A DNA stretch of 64,000 bases from the NCBI RefSeq assembly GCF_958298935.1, contig NC_084921.1, forward strand, positions 8,752,001 through 8,816,000, written 5' to 3'. Shown here one piece after another: positions 1-12,191 of the stretch; position 1 is the stretch's first letter, and each line of letters begins with the position of its first letter. A program made the translations under genes and the position numbers. The notes beneath the pieces are model-generated. The model saw only the letters and a list, made by a program, of their open reading frames with translations, made no database searches and was not told where the DNA came from. The stretch is from Phragmites australis (Eukaryota; Streptophyta; Magnoliopsida; Poales; Poaceae).

Positions 1-1810
1 ATATCCCTGTTTCCAAGAAGACAACATTGGATGATCTGTCAAGACACTTGCATGTTAGCAAAACCAAACTTTGGAAGCTTAAACAACAAGGTCAGATAAA
101 GAGACACTCAAACACAATAAAGCCCTTGTTAAAGGATGAGAACAAGAAAGAAAGACTCAGGTGGTGTATTTCCATGCTTGATCCAAGTAGCATAAATTGT
201 GACCCAATTTTCAAGGACTTCTCTGATATTGTGTATATAGATGAAAAATGGTTTTATCTTACAAGGAAGACTGAGAGATATTATCTTCTTTCAGATGAAG
301 AGGAGCCTATTCGGACATGTAAAAGTAAGAATTTCATCCCAAAGGTAATGTTCCTCTGTGCTGTTGCTCGTCCAAGGATGGCTAGTGAAGGAAATTGCAC
401 ATTTGATGGGAAAATTGGGTGTTTTCCTATGGTTACATATGAAGTTGCTAGAAGGTTAAGTAAAAATCGGGTGGCGGGAACATTAGAGATGAAACCTATT
501 ATGTCAATTACGAAAGAAGTGATGCGGTCCTTTATTATTGAGAAAGTTCTCCCTGCAATTCGAGCAAAGTGGCCATCCGAGGACATTGGGAAACCAATAT
601 ATATCCAACAAGATAATGCTCGCACTCATGTTGATCCTGGTGATCCTTTATTTTGTGAAGCAGCACAACAATATGGACTCAATATTCAACTAGTTTGTCA
701 ACCGCCAAATTCGCCGGACTTTAATATCCTTGATTTGGGCTTCTTCTCTGCTATTCAGTCCATCCAATATAAAAAGGCTGCTAGAACAGTACCTGAGCTT
801 GTTGCTGCTGTTGAACAGGCATTCCAAGAGTATTCGCCAATATTGTCAAATCGGATGTTCTCGACATTGCAGCTTGTCATGATAGAGGCGATGAAAGTAG
901 GAGGCGGTAATAACTATAAGATCCCCTATATCAACAAAGCTTCATTAGAAAGAGAATACAACCTTCCAACCCAGATGAAGTGTGATCTCAATTTGGTTCA
1001 GGAGGTATGTAGGAAAATTGATTAATTAAATGGAGCTGCTGGTTCATGTGAAGTTCAGATGTCCATATTTTGCTTAAGGATGTCCCTTGTCAACTTACTT
1101 TGCTGGAATATCCATATGCAAGTCTCTTTTGATCGATGTAGATATGTATAGAGAAGTCCTTTGTCACCATAAATATGTGTAGTCTTTTGGTCTATGTAAA
1201 TATGTATTGTACAGTCCTCTATATAGAGAAAATATCTTGATCAATGTAGTTCTCTGTATAGTAAATTGGTCTGATCTATTGCATTGGGAAAGCTGACATC
1301 TATGTGAGAGTATCAGAACGTATAAAGACCACTATACTTATATTACAACATTCCAAGAAAATTGTATCATAAAAACTAAACGCAGAGATAGGAGTATCCT
1401 TTGGTCATCAATTCCATGCAATTTTGGCACTTAAGCCTTGATTACATGCAACTTGACAAGAGCATACTTGTACAGACATTTTGCCAAACACATCGGCTAC
1501 ATATATGAGCATGAATGAAGAAATATTCATAAGCGTCACAGTCCTTATTAGCAGCCTTGGCTCCGTCCTTTGGCACGACAGGGACGCGACGATGGGAGGT
1601 TGACATCCATCTTTGGCATCTGTTGTGAGTGAGAAAATTCAAGAAATATAGTATGACATGTGAGTAACAAAATAGGCTTGGGTCCCTAAAAATATCTGGT
1701 GGGGGATAGAGGGGTAAAATTGGAAACTTTGCATTGAAAAGCGTGTGGTGACAAGTATTTGCAAACGAATATTTTGGTCAATAGTGTCAGTTAATTGAGA
1801 ATGGAGGGAG
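1..1810 (+). mobile_element. Mariner-like element (plant MLE), left end outside window
   Basis: The window opens inside the transposase gene and the element closes at a right terminus at about 1779-1810. Read on the minus strand, that terminus begins with the CTCCCTCC-type end typical of grass mariner and Stowaway elements, and it is followed by a TA dinucleotide (1811-1812) matching the family's TA target site. The 750 bp between the transposase stop and the terminus is AT-rich and non-coding. The left terminus cannot be seen, so total length and the TA duplication cannot be confirmed. The right end lies about 630 bp upstream of the PEPC start codon. Confidence 0.85.
3..1025 (+). CDS. Mariner-like transposase (DD39D), 5'-partial
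   Basis: The frame is open from the first bases of the window to the TAA at 1025 without interruption, so this is the C-terminal ~340 residues of a transposase that continues off the left edge. There is no need for an internal start: the first in-window residues read like the end of the helix-turn-helix DNA-binding domain. All three catalytic acidic residues are visible, in VYIDEKWF, QQDNARTH and NILDLGFF. The last two are separated by 39 residues, the DD39D spacing of plant mariner-like transposases. The enzyme would cut and paste the element at TA sites. The lack of stops or frameshifts suggests a young or recently active copy. Confidence 0.9.
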   Translation: MPVSKKTTLDDLSRHLHVSKTKLWKLKQQGQIKRHSNTIKPLLKDENKKERLRWCISMLDPSSINCDPIFKDFSDIVYIDEKWFYLTRKTERYYLLSDEEEPIRTCKSKNFIPKVMFLCAVARPRMASEGNCTFDGKIGCFPMVTYEVARRLSKNRVAGTLEMKPIMSITKEVMRSFIIEKVLPAIRAKWPSEDIGKPIYIQQDNARTHVDPGDPLFCEAAQQYGLNIQLVCQPPNSPDFNILDLGFFSAIQSIQYKKAARTVPELVAAVEQAFQEYSPILSNRMFSTLQLVMIEAMKVGGGNNYKIPYINKASLEREYNLPTQMKCDLNLVQEVCRKID

Positions 1811-1812
1811 TA

Positions 1813-2290
1813 TTTGGTTGGAGAGATCAGGACTTATGAGATAAGAATAATTAACTAAATTATATATCTTAATTTAAAATAATAAAAGTTAACCATACAC
1901 TAATGAACATACACTAACACTTTAATCTTGTTATGGTAATTACTAATTAAGAACAAAACATACTAATTATCACAATCGTATTCTAATCGACACATCATTA
2001 GTATACTAATAAATACACTAACACTTATCAACCATAATCTTATAATAATAAATAGTAATTAGCAACAGAATATGCTATAATACTAATCATTATAATTAGA
2101 TAAGGTGATAGCCTCATCCAATAAAAAATATTAGTTCAATCTATCCCACATCTGTAAAAAATATTTCTAAAAGCTGAACGGACCTACTCATTCATCCTTC
2201 GACCAAACGCCTAAAAGAATATGACGGCATCTCCCATCCAGACTCGCGGCAAAGCACCCTTGATTACCTTCCTCCCAGTTGTCCGCGCCC
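1813..2290. other. AT-rich spacer upstream of PEPC
   Basis: Low-complexity AT-rich DNA with many short TAATTA-like stretches. No gene or clear transposon terminus is seen. The last part should contain the PEPC core promoter, but I could not identify a convincing TATA box. Confidence 0.4.
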
Positions 2291-2414
2291 TCCTTCTTTC
2301 CCTCCCCTCCCCTCCCCTCCCCTCCCTCCTCTCCTCTCCTCTCCTCTCCATCGCACAACACAAACACACACATCTATTCAGTTCCTCCATCCATCTCTCT
2401 CTCTCTCTCTCTCT
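2291..2414 (+). repeat. Polypyrimidine microsatellite tract in the PEPC 5' leader
   Basis: A run of CTCCC units changes into CTCTC units (about 2300-2350) and then, after a short spacer, into a (CT)n run at 2396-2414, ending 25 bp before the PEPC start codon. Pyrimidine-rich leaders of this kind are common in grass genes. Apparent open frames on both strands here are products of the repeat. Confidence 0.8.
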
Positions 2415-2438
2415 CAAACCGATCGATCGATCTCGAGG

Positions 2439-2983
2439 ATGACGGACACGACGGACGACATCGCGGAGGGGATATCGTTCCAGGCGTTCGAGGACGACTG
2501 CCGCCTCCTCGGCAGCCTCCTCCACGACGTCCTCCTCCGCGAGCTCGGGCCCCGCTTCATCCACATCCTCGAGCGCAACCGGATCCTCGCGCAGGTACCC
2601 TAAATACCTGAATCCCCTCATCGGAGTGTTCCCATTCCACCCGATCGATCACGCATTGCATTGCATCTGCACGCGCCGCGTCGATCTCATCCCGCTCACC
2701 GCACTGTTATGCGCCGCACGCGTGATGACGAATGTGATCGTAACAATCGTTCGATCGCTGCATGATCGTCCACCGGCCCGTCGGTGATCGACCAGAGCGC
2801 CGTCTCGATGCGTGCGGCGGGGATGGAGGACACGGCGGTCGTCGTCGAGCGCCAGCTGGAGGATGACCTGGCCGCCATGTCCCTCGAGGACGCGCTCTGC
2901 CTCGCCCGCGCCTTCTCCCACTACCTCAACCTCGTGGGCATCGCCGAGACTCACCACAGGTATTTTTCCCGTACACGAACTCA

Positions 2984-3026
<43 letters not shown>

Positions 3027-6000
3027 TTGTGTGTGTGTGTGTGTGTGTGTATGCACGTTCTCGCGCAATGGAACAGATTCCTGGTGCTAATACATTCTCG
3101 TGTGCACAATTAAGAAATGATACATCCTACTATATTTTTTCAACGTGGAATGCATTACAACGAGCTAGTAGTGCGAAGTAATATTTGATGCGAACAATTT
3201 CAATGCTCATCTCACCAATTTGATCCTAAATTTACGGTTGGAAAGGCTCGTCTCACCCAATTTGATACTCAAATTTTTATTCACTCAATTTCTAAGGTTC
3301 ATCTCACCAAATTTGATACTGAAACTTTGATTCACTCAATTTCAAAGGTTCGTCTCACCCAATTTGAGTAAATTCACTCAATTTCAAAGGTTCATCTCAC
3401 TAAATTTGATACTGAAACTTTGATTCACTCAATTTCAAAGGTTCATCTCACCCAATTTGATACTCAAATTTTGATTCACTCAATTTGGGACTGCATTTTG
3501 AGTAGGAAACCACTACAGATAAGTAAGCGGGCTCTCTGATAGACTTTTTCGTTCAGAGTATATGGTGGTAGGGATGCCTCATTGCATTGCAGCAACCTTA
3601 GAGATCAGAAACCTCTGTTCCTTTTTGCAGCCTAGAATCCAAGAACATCCGTACGTATGATGCGTGCAACAATGGAATGTCGGGCCATAGTTAGTTGTTT
3701 CCATGTGACCCTCCTCAGACACATTTAACTGTAGTTAGGCTTGCACATGCTAGCTTGATTGGTTATCGTCATCGAGAATACTTTGTCATGAAGTGATAGA
3801 TTGTTTGTGGAATCTAACGGCACAATTCCGTGTGCTACTTGTTGTGTTAATTAATGATCTAATCGCTTGACAGATTTAGCAACTGTCGAGAGTCTGTGCA
3901 AACACTCAAGAAAAAAACTTACCATCGGTGACATGTTTTGCGGATGGGGGTCGCATTTATCACGCGTGTTACAGACTAGCAGTATATCCTGTCTATTTCG
4001 ACTAAATGTGACTTCTAAATAATGGGCATTTTCTTTACCTAATTTGGCATATAAGCTAAAATGAACAGTTTATTATGAACTGGTTATTATTAAGCATTGA
4101 ACATGCATATTATATTTTGTATGCAGGCTTCGTAAAGCACGCAATGTAGAACAACTGTCAAAATCATGTGATGATATATTCGACAAGTTGATTCAAAGTG
4201 GTGTCCCTCCGGAAGAACTCTATGACACTGTATGCAAACAGGTACTTTTCACATGAAGCACAGCTTTTTTCTACATTTTGGTTTGTAGGAATGCCATGCA
4301 TCATCAAGCTTTTAGTTGACTTTTGACATCTTTCCTTGTGCAGGAGGTTGAAATTGTTTTGACAGCTCACCCCACTCAAATAAATCGGCGAACTTTGCAA
4401 TACAAGCACCTTAGAATAGCTGTGAGTTTAATACCTATGATTTATTAAAAAAAACTTTCTCCATTCCCTTCATTGGTTGGTTGCGGAGTTCTGTTTCACA
4501 GAACACTAATGATACTCTCTTTTTTTTAAAAAAAAAAATCTTACTACTTCTGCTGCTTTAATTACTGATGGAACTGCGCTGCAGCATCTTTTGGAGTTCA
4601 ATGAACGCCCTGATCTTAGCCATGAGGATAAAGAAATGCTAATTGAAGATCTGGTATACTTTGTAATGAAGAGGATTTGCATAGTGATTCTTTCATTGAT
4701 TCCGTTTCCTTATCTATTCTAAACCACCACTAACTTTGATTATGCAGGTGAGGGAAATAACGGCAATATGGCAGACGGATGAGTTGAGGCGCCATAAACC
4801 TACACCAGTTGATGAAGCTAGGGCTGGTAGGAAATTTAAGCATTCTGGATTCTTGCTTGTCATTGGTACTGTATTTTATGAATTTCTTTTTTTACCTTGT
4901 AGGCCTTCATATTGTGGAGCAATCCCTCTGGAAAGCGGTGCCACACTATCTTCGCCGTGTTAGCAATGCTCTAAAGAAGGTACAAATACAATGATTGTTA
5001 CTGTTATATTTTACTTCCGTTTGATTCCTTCACGAGAAAATCTAAGACTTTCCTCGTCATACTTCGCATATAGCACACTGGCAGCCCACTTCCACTAACC
5101 TGCACGCCAATCAAATTTGGTTCATGGATGGGTGGTGACCGAGACGGGAATCCTAATGTTACAGCAAAAGTAAGATCTATATAATAAGATATCAATGGCT
5201 TGATGATGCCTTTTCACTAATCTTGTACGATTCTAAGGGTGTGATGGAGTTTTCACTTCTGTAAGTTTTGATGCAATCAGGAACACATCTTTTTTTTTTT
5301 TTGTCATTTCTGCGATGCAGGTGACTAGGGATGTTTCCTTGTTGTCCCGGTGGATGGCAATCGACTTATACATCCGGGAATTAGATAGTCTCAGCTTTGA
5401 GCTATCAATCAAGAGATGCAGTGACAAGCTTGCAAGCTTAGCTAATGAAATCTTGCTCAAAGGTCACTTTCATGCTTTTTTACTCTACCTGATTTATCAA
5501 ATCTAGATTAATTCCAGTTTCACCAGGAGTTGGCTAGTTGTCACCAATTGTGACAGCTGTTGGAATGTTACTAGTAAACGGTAACACATCTACATGGTGT
5601 AGAAATGATTCTGGCCTTTTCTAGCACCTTATTCCACACATGGTGTGCATATTTCATAGAAAGTGCATTGGGTAATTTTGTGTTGATATTTTCAAGCGAA
5701 TTCTACAGAGTCAGCATCTGAGGACCTAAAGGCCAATACCTGGAACCAAACAGTACCTCAGAACAGCGCAAAGCTTCATCTTAGCTTGACGCTGCCCGCG
5801 CAACTTCCTTCTGGTGCTGATCTTCCTTCATGCACAGGTAGATTTCTCTGTTTGGAGTAGCTAACTTTATGTTCTGCTCCATATAAGAAGTACATCTCTG
5901 AAGTTTGCATTTTTTGGTTGTTCATATAGACTAGGTTACTTCAACATTTCTATCAGAGGGCGTATTGGTGTTTGGAATGTGTTTGCAACTTCAGGGAATG

Positions 6001-9000
6001 TTGGATTTTCTAAAGATTTAACATTATCTTCTAAAAGTATCTATTTTTTTGCCTGAGGAAATATAGTCTGTGGTTTCTAAAAATATTTCTATCAATTGGT
6101 TAGATTTTTCCTCATTCTCATCATTATTATTTTTTTAAACAAGTACACTTAAGTTATAAGCTGGAAATGTATACCAGCTTATCTACCTTTTCCCATATGC
6201 ACATTCATGATGACATGTTGGTAATGTTGAAAATAAATTGGTGAGCCAACGCACTCATACAAATACAACATATTTGTGTGCTTGCAACATTGGTAACACC
6301 CGCGTCAGCAATTCCGAGAATAAATAATAAGCTGTATAAGCTGTATCAGCATCTGCTGCCTGAAGCAATATGCAACATCCTCCTCTGCACCTCAACCTGG
6401 ATTTATGCAAATCTGTGCGAGACAAAAAAAAATACTTGACAAGTTATTTAGAACGCCAGTCATCATATGTATCTGTTCAATTATAATCTTTAGGTATTGA
6501 AACACCCGTGTAACAAGGGTTTAACATTGTGTACCATCTGCCTCATCTCTAATACAATCTGGGTTTCCTCCGATAGCTTCTATTTAAATTTTGCAGTGGC
6601 TTCTATTGATGCATGTCTATATCTCGACATGACTTTATAACCTTGAGCAATTTACTTGATGCAGAATGCAGTGATGGAGAATCTCAATTCAGGATCATAA
6701 ATCTTCCAAGGAACTCAAGTCGTCAGGTTAAGCAAGTAAATTTTTGCTACATATCATATGTCCTGTATTTTTATCCGAAGGTCATTGAGCAACAGTTAGC
6801 GATCCATCAAATTTACAATGATACATCTGGTCCAATCATCCAACTGGCATACACATGTTTGTTAGATAAAGTTGGCGTCACCTAGTATTAGCATTCACAC
6901 CTTAAATACGAAAAAAATCACAAGTGCAGTAGCAAAAATGTGATTTTGGCAACTGTTTTATCCAGTTAATTATGTTTTTTTTCCTATAAAGGCAGTAAGC
7001 ACTTGCTGTACATATAGATTAATGTGATTCCTATTTTTACAATTATAATTAATTTACGGTTTTTGTTTTCTAGATGGTTATAAATTCAACAGAAATTTTT
7101 GAAGACAGTCCATTGTCGTCTCCTACTGGTCGTCAATCTGTGGTAGGATCATCACAAATGGGTCGAACTCCAAGTGGCGGTCAACTAAGGAAGTTGTTCA
7201 AAGAAGCTCACATAGGTCGGTCAAGCTTCCGAAAGCTTCTTGAGCCAAGCCTATCGGAGATACCAGGAATTACTCCTTACAGGGTTGTCCTTGGTAATGT
7301 GAAAGAAAAGGTTAGAATCATAATTTCTCATATATTAGAATATCGTTAATTTAAGGAATGTTTGATTACCAAATTGATCCCATGTTTGTGATGATAAAAA
7401 ATTATCTTCTATAAATCTAGAAATTATCATAATTTGCTCCACTATAGAAATCTAGAAATCCAAATACCTGGTAAATAGAGTGCTTTTGACCCTCTCTGAC
7501 TGAAAAATATGCACACTCAGAATGGAGGACCCAATATACTCAAAATTGACAGAAAGGTGAAATTGAAGCCTAAATTAAACCAAAGATGGTAGGTGTATAT
7601 GGTATATTTTACATTATGGCTGCCCCTGACCCCCCCCCCCCCTCGATTGTGCTTATCATATATTTCTGTTGTCAGCTGATGAAAACACGCAGAAGGCTGG
7701 AGCTTCTTCTTGAGGATCTGCCATGTGACTATGACACTGAAGAATATTGTGAAACACCATATCAACTTTTGGAGCCCTTGCTCTTGTGCTATCAATCACT
7801 GGTTAGTTCTCTTCAATAGCTATGGTTGCAGAATGCAGCGTTAGTCAATGTATAATGTCAGGTTTTACTAAATTTTATGGAGAGGGTGGAAATAAGAAAT
7901 AGTGAATTTTTTCTTTCAAAAAAATAGGAAACTTAACTGCAATTAAATTCTTAAAATTGGACTGTTAGGTTATCGGAAACAGCAAAGGTAGCTAAGGAAT
8001 CTTACTCTTCTATTATAAGATTCATCTTGCATTGAGTACTGCTCACGCCTGCCATTACTTTGTGAAGCAATCATGTGGATCTAGCGTGCTTGCTGATGGC
8101 CGGTTAGCAGATTTGATACGAAGGGTTGCAACCTTTGGTATGGTTCTAATAAAGCTCGATGTGCGCCAGGTGTTTACAATGATTACTACTGTTTCTTGTG
8201 CTTGTTCACTTTCTAATTTTCATATTGGTAACTTCAGAAAAGCTTTGGTGAAGTCGTTTATTACTGCAGGAATCTGGCCGACACACAGAAGCACTTGATG
8301 CCGTCACGTCTTACTTGGATCTTGGTGTTTATAGTGAGTGGGATGAAGAAAAGAAGTTGGATTTCTTGACAAGAGAGCTGAAAGGGAAGCGTCCTTTAGT
8401 CCCCCCAAACATAGAGGTTAGTAGTTGCATGTGTAAACCAAAATTTCCAATCTTAGATATAAAATCGTCTGTTAGATGTTATCCAGCAATACCTAATCAT
8501 ACTATTTAAATAAAAGATTGCATTCCAGACTAAAAGCTTGTTCGTTTCATCAAGTTATTCTGGGTTAGGTAATTTTTTTAATGGAAGGTGCAGACTTCAG
8601 ACTCATGGTTGAGTTTCACATATTCTTATGTGGGAACACTATGTTAGAATATGGTTACGAAAATGAGAGATATTGTTCTCCAGTTTTGTTGTAAATCAGC
8701 TGATAATACTGTATAGTAGGTCATGGTGAAGTAACTGCTGCAGGGATTTGAGCAGTGTTTGATGAGATATCGCGTACCAAGTTATCAGCACCAGTTCTAA
8801 CATCCCTGGATCTATCAACATGGATTTCAAATTCCAATATATAAGTATTCTTTTTCAGATAAAAATATAGGAGTGGACCAGTGGATGAAATTTTCGCACC
8901 ACTAGTTTCTAACTGTCTAACAGCATATTCTTCAAAAGGAGTAAAAAGGGGATTCTTCTATTACTGGCTGAAACCACTTACATTTGCATTTATTTGCTTG

Positions 9001-11076
9001 TGTTCAGGTTGCTGCTGATGTGAAAGAAGTTCTCAACACCTTCCGAGTTGCTGCAGAATTAGGGAGCGACTCACTTGGAGCGTATGTGATTTCAATGGCC
9101 TCAAATGTATGTGGAGACACCATTTCTATAATGCAGTAAAAGATAAATAAAATCTTAATATCCGCAGTCAGTCTTTTACAGTTCTGACTGATCCTCGCCT
9201 GCATTTACCAAGTGGAGTATAATGCAGTAGATTTCATGTCGTGCTCATTAACACCCCAATGCCATATGTCATGACAAATTGTATTTGGTTAGCGCAACTT
9301 AGGAATTATTTGTGTTCACAAGTCATTTTACTTGGCGTTCTTGTTATAGAAGATCATTTACATTTACTCTTCCTTGCAGGCAAGTGATGTCCTCGCTGTT
9401 GAGCTGTTGCAGAAGGATGCAAGACTTACAGTTAGCGGGGACCTAGGAAGGCCATGTCCTGGTGGAACGTAAGCATGATTTCCCAGATTGATTTCTCTAC
9501 GAATTGGTACAGTCTAGTGATTTAAATATTGACTTGCTAACGATCAACTAAATCGTTGAGCTTCGAAGCTGAGATCAATTTCCTGATCAGTTTGATTGAG
9601 AGATAGAGGCTAATTTGAGAACAAATTAGTTTTTAAACTGAACTTAATCCAACCCAAGAACAGGGGCATCATTTACAAATTCATCTGAACTCTTGCTGTG
9701 AGAACTAAATTCATAAGAACTTGACTGTGACAAAACCGATTATGCCTGCTTTTTCCACCGGTACATCATCTTATTTACCGTGATGACGTCGGTTGATTAG
9801 TCTTCGATTGATCCATGGTGAACAGGTTAAGAGTTGTTCCATTGTTTGAGACCGTGAAAGATTTGCGGGAAGCCGGCTCAGCAATCAGGAAGTTACTATC
9901 CATTGACTGGTACAGGGATCATATCATCAAGAACCACAGCGGCCACCAAGAGGTACAGAAGAAATGGACTGCTAGCAAGCAGAATCTTCAGTTTTCATTC
10001 CCATTTTTGTCTGAAACTCGAGAGTTTGTCAACTATTGCAGGTCATGGTGGGCTACTCGGACTCCGGCAAGGACGCTGGTCGCTTCACGGCAGCATGGGA
10101 GCTGTACAAGGCTCAGGAAGACGTGGTCGCCGCGTGCAACGAGTTCGGGATCAAGGTGACGCTCTTCCACGGCCGTGGCGGGAGCATCGGCCGCGGCGGC
10201 GGGCCAACGTACCTGGCCATCCAGTCGCAGCCTCCTGGCTCAGTAATGGGCACTCTCCGGTCGACGGAGCAAGGCGAGATGGTGCAGGCCAAGTTCGGGC
10301 TACCGCAGACCGCCGTGCGTCAGCTGGAGATCTACACGACGGCGGTGCTACTGGCGACACTGCGGCCGCCGCAGCCGCCGCGCGACGCGAACTGGCGCCA
10401 CGTGATGGAGGATATATCCCGCGTGAGCTGCGCGCACTACCGGCGCACGGTGTACGAGGACCCGGAGTTCGTCACCTACTTCCAGGAGGCGACGCCGCAG
10501 GCGGAGCTGGGCTTCCTCAACATCGGCAGCCGCCCGGCGAAGCGGAAGCCCGCGGGGGGCATCTCGAGCCTCCGCGCGATCCCGTGGGTGTTCGCGTGGA
10601 CACAGACGCGGCTGGTGCTCCCCGCGTGGCTGGGCGTCGGCACGGGGCTCCAGGACGCACTGGACCGCGGCCACGGCGAGGAGCTCCGCGCCATGTACGC
10701 GGACTGGCCCTTCTTCCAGAGCACGGTGGACCTGATCGAGATGGTGACGGCGAAGGCGGACGCGTCCATGGCGCGGCACTACGAGGAGATTCTGGTGCCG
10801 GAGGGAAGGCGGCGGGCGGTGGGCGCGGAGCTGCGGCGGGAGCTGGCGCGCACGGAGCGATGCGTGCTGGCGGTAAGCGGGCACAGCAAGCTGTCGGCGC
10901 ACAACCGGAGCCTGAGGCGGCTGATCGAGAGCAGGCTGGCGTACCTCAACCCGATAAACATGCTGCAGGTGGAGGTGCTGCGCAGGCTGCGCCGCGACAA
11001 GGACAACCGCAAGCTCCGCGATGCGCTGCTCATCACCATCAACGGAATCGCCGCCGGGATGCGCAACACCGGCTGA
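2439..11076 (+). CDS. PPC4: Bacterial-type phosphoenolpyruvate carboxylase (BTPC), 19 exons
   Basis: Exons: 2439-2594, 2796-2959, 4127-4241, 4344-4421, 4585-4653, 4748-4826, 4903-4979, 5074-5169, 5321-5462, 5709-5837, 6665-6726, 7074-7310, 7676-7801, 8068-8169, 8270-8416, 9008-9106, 9380-9468, 9826-9952, 10042-11076. Phases are consistent and give 1042 residues, the usual BTPC size. The enzyme carboxylates PEP to oxaloacetate in the cytosol. Visible motifs are VLTAHPTQ with catalytic His about 154, the [12 protein letters not shown] loop (exon 8) and [12 protein letters not shown] with His about 741. The C-terminus is RNTG, not the QNTG of plant-type PEPC, and the N-terminal phosphoserine motif of plant-type enzymes is absent. 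Both mark the bacterial type. Exons 10-12 (residues about 325-455) are Ser/Pro/Gln-rich and match the disordered insertion by which BTPC binds plant-type PEPC in class-2 complexes (family knowledge). Exon 11 could instead end at 6735, adding three residues in phase. Confidence 0.95.
2985..3050. repeat. (AC)n-(GT)n compound microsatellite in PEPC intron 2
   Basis: An uninterrupted (AC)n run to about 3023 is followed after four bases by (GT)n to 3050. The two halves are complementary, so the tract could fold into one long hairpin. It starts 25 bp after the exon 2 donor site and would be a highly polymorphic marker. Confidence 0.9.
3197..3490. repeat. Minisatellite of ~50-bp units in PEPC intron 2
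   Basis: Five to six diverged tandem copies of a unit of about 52 bp containing TTCAAAGGTTCATCTCACC followed by AAATTTGATACT. One copy is shortened (near 3365-3390). It lies wholly inside the 1.17-kb intron 2, and I see no coding content. Confidence 0.85.
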
Positions 11077-11144
11077 CCGCTCGACCAGTCTGTTGATCGC
11101 CAAAAATGGCAAGCTATTAAGTTTGATGTATATTCGGCTTTAAG

Positions 11145-11150
11145 AATAAA
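11145..11150 (+). terminator. Probable PEPC polyadenylation signal
   Basis: AATAAA 69 bp after the PEPC stop codon, in AT-rich sequence. Position and match fit a plant near-upstream element, although plant signals are loose. Confidence 0.5.
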
Positions 11151-12182
11151 CCGAAATCATTAATCAAGCATTACCTGATGGTAATTAGCTTGATTCCGGA
11201 TGTTATTGCTGGTTGGTTAATATTCTATTGGTTACAGTCCAGAGCTAGCCGATCTATAAAGGGAAAAAAAAGTCCATTTTGGCTCCTCATCTGATTTTGA
11301 CCTCAAACTACAAAATCATGCAACTCTAACCAATAACTATCAATTTCGGTTCAATTTGTACTTCAAGCTTGCCCAAAGCGGTTTTTATTGATATGGTTAC
11401 GGTTTTGACTTTAACCTGATTTTTTTTTGCCACAAGACGATGACACAAAATAAAAATTTTCAACCGCCTTCAATCTGCTGCCTTCAATATGCTCCAATCG
11501 CCACCACCTATCTGCCCCTTCCCAAGCCACCGCTCATGTGCTCTTTCCCGCTAGCCTCTTGCTGCTCCTCCTCCGAGACCATCCTCATGCTCCTCCTCCC
11601 AGACCACCCTCTTACCCATGCCACCGCCTCTTATTTCCTTACCGGGAACCCTCTTGCCTCCACTGTTGTGGAACGAGGCCGAGCCCCTACGGAAGAAGGA
11701 AGCAACGAGCACATGTAACCGACTATGAGGAAGAATGTGGTGTTAGTGGTTGCTCAATAAGCTCATACATGGAGCTACTTCAGAACAGCATCTAGGCCAT
11801 TCGCGCATGGGTCACCGAACCCACATCCACTTGTTATTTTTGTGTACTTTGACTAAAATTTAATCAAATTATAAAAATATCGAGTGTGTAAAAATTATGC
11901 AACTAGATTCATAATTCAAAGTAATTTCACGCTATATATATGTTTTGTAATTATAAATGATATATTTTATAAGAAAATCGTAATCAAAATCTAACTTCGA
12001 AAAGGATAAAAAAAATACACCTACTATTTCTAAATGAAAAGTACCAAAATAAGATTTGGAAGAGTCTTAGCCGACTACAAGCAGAGACCAGACTTCACAT
12101 TTAAATATCTGGGGTGGCCGATTCAAAAAAAGGAAAAAAATTCAACCATTTTCTTGTTCTTAGGGTTTAGTTTAATTTAGCT
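11151..12182. other. Intergenic spacer, no gene recognised
   Basis: AT-rich with a C-rich stretch at about 11460-11720 that gives two overlapping low-complexity Pro/Leu/Ser-rich frames on the + strand. Neither resembles a known protein and I do not call them genes. The text from about 11265 to 11420 has the look of decayed repeat sequence, but I found no termini. Confidence 0.35.
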
Positions 12183-12191
12183 ATCTATCTT

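Noticed and set aside
2188..2621. Several frames on both strands around the PEPC leader
   Set aside because: They are created by the CTCCC/CTCTC repeat and overlap the real first exon in other frames.
3197..3490. CRISPR-like array
   Set aside because: Units are contiguous tandem repeats without unique spacers, inside a plant intron.
9903..11096. 397-codon plus-strand frame overlapping PEPC exons 18-19 in another phase
   Set aside because: Low-complexity Gly/Ala/Arg sequence, out of phase with the conserved enzyme; a product of high GC content.
10348..11112. Long open frame on the minus strand opposite the PEPC last exon
   Set aside because: Its composition (Arg, Ala, Val, His, Pro) is that of a GC-rich shadow frame; the plus strand encodes conserved PEPC motifs throughout.
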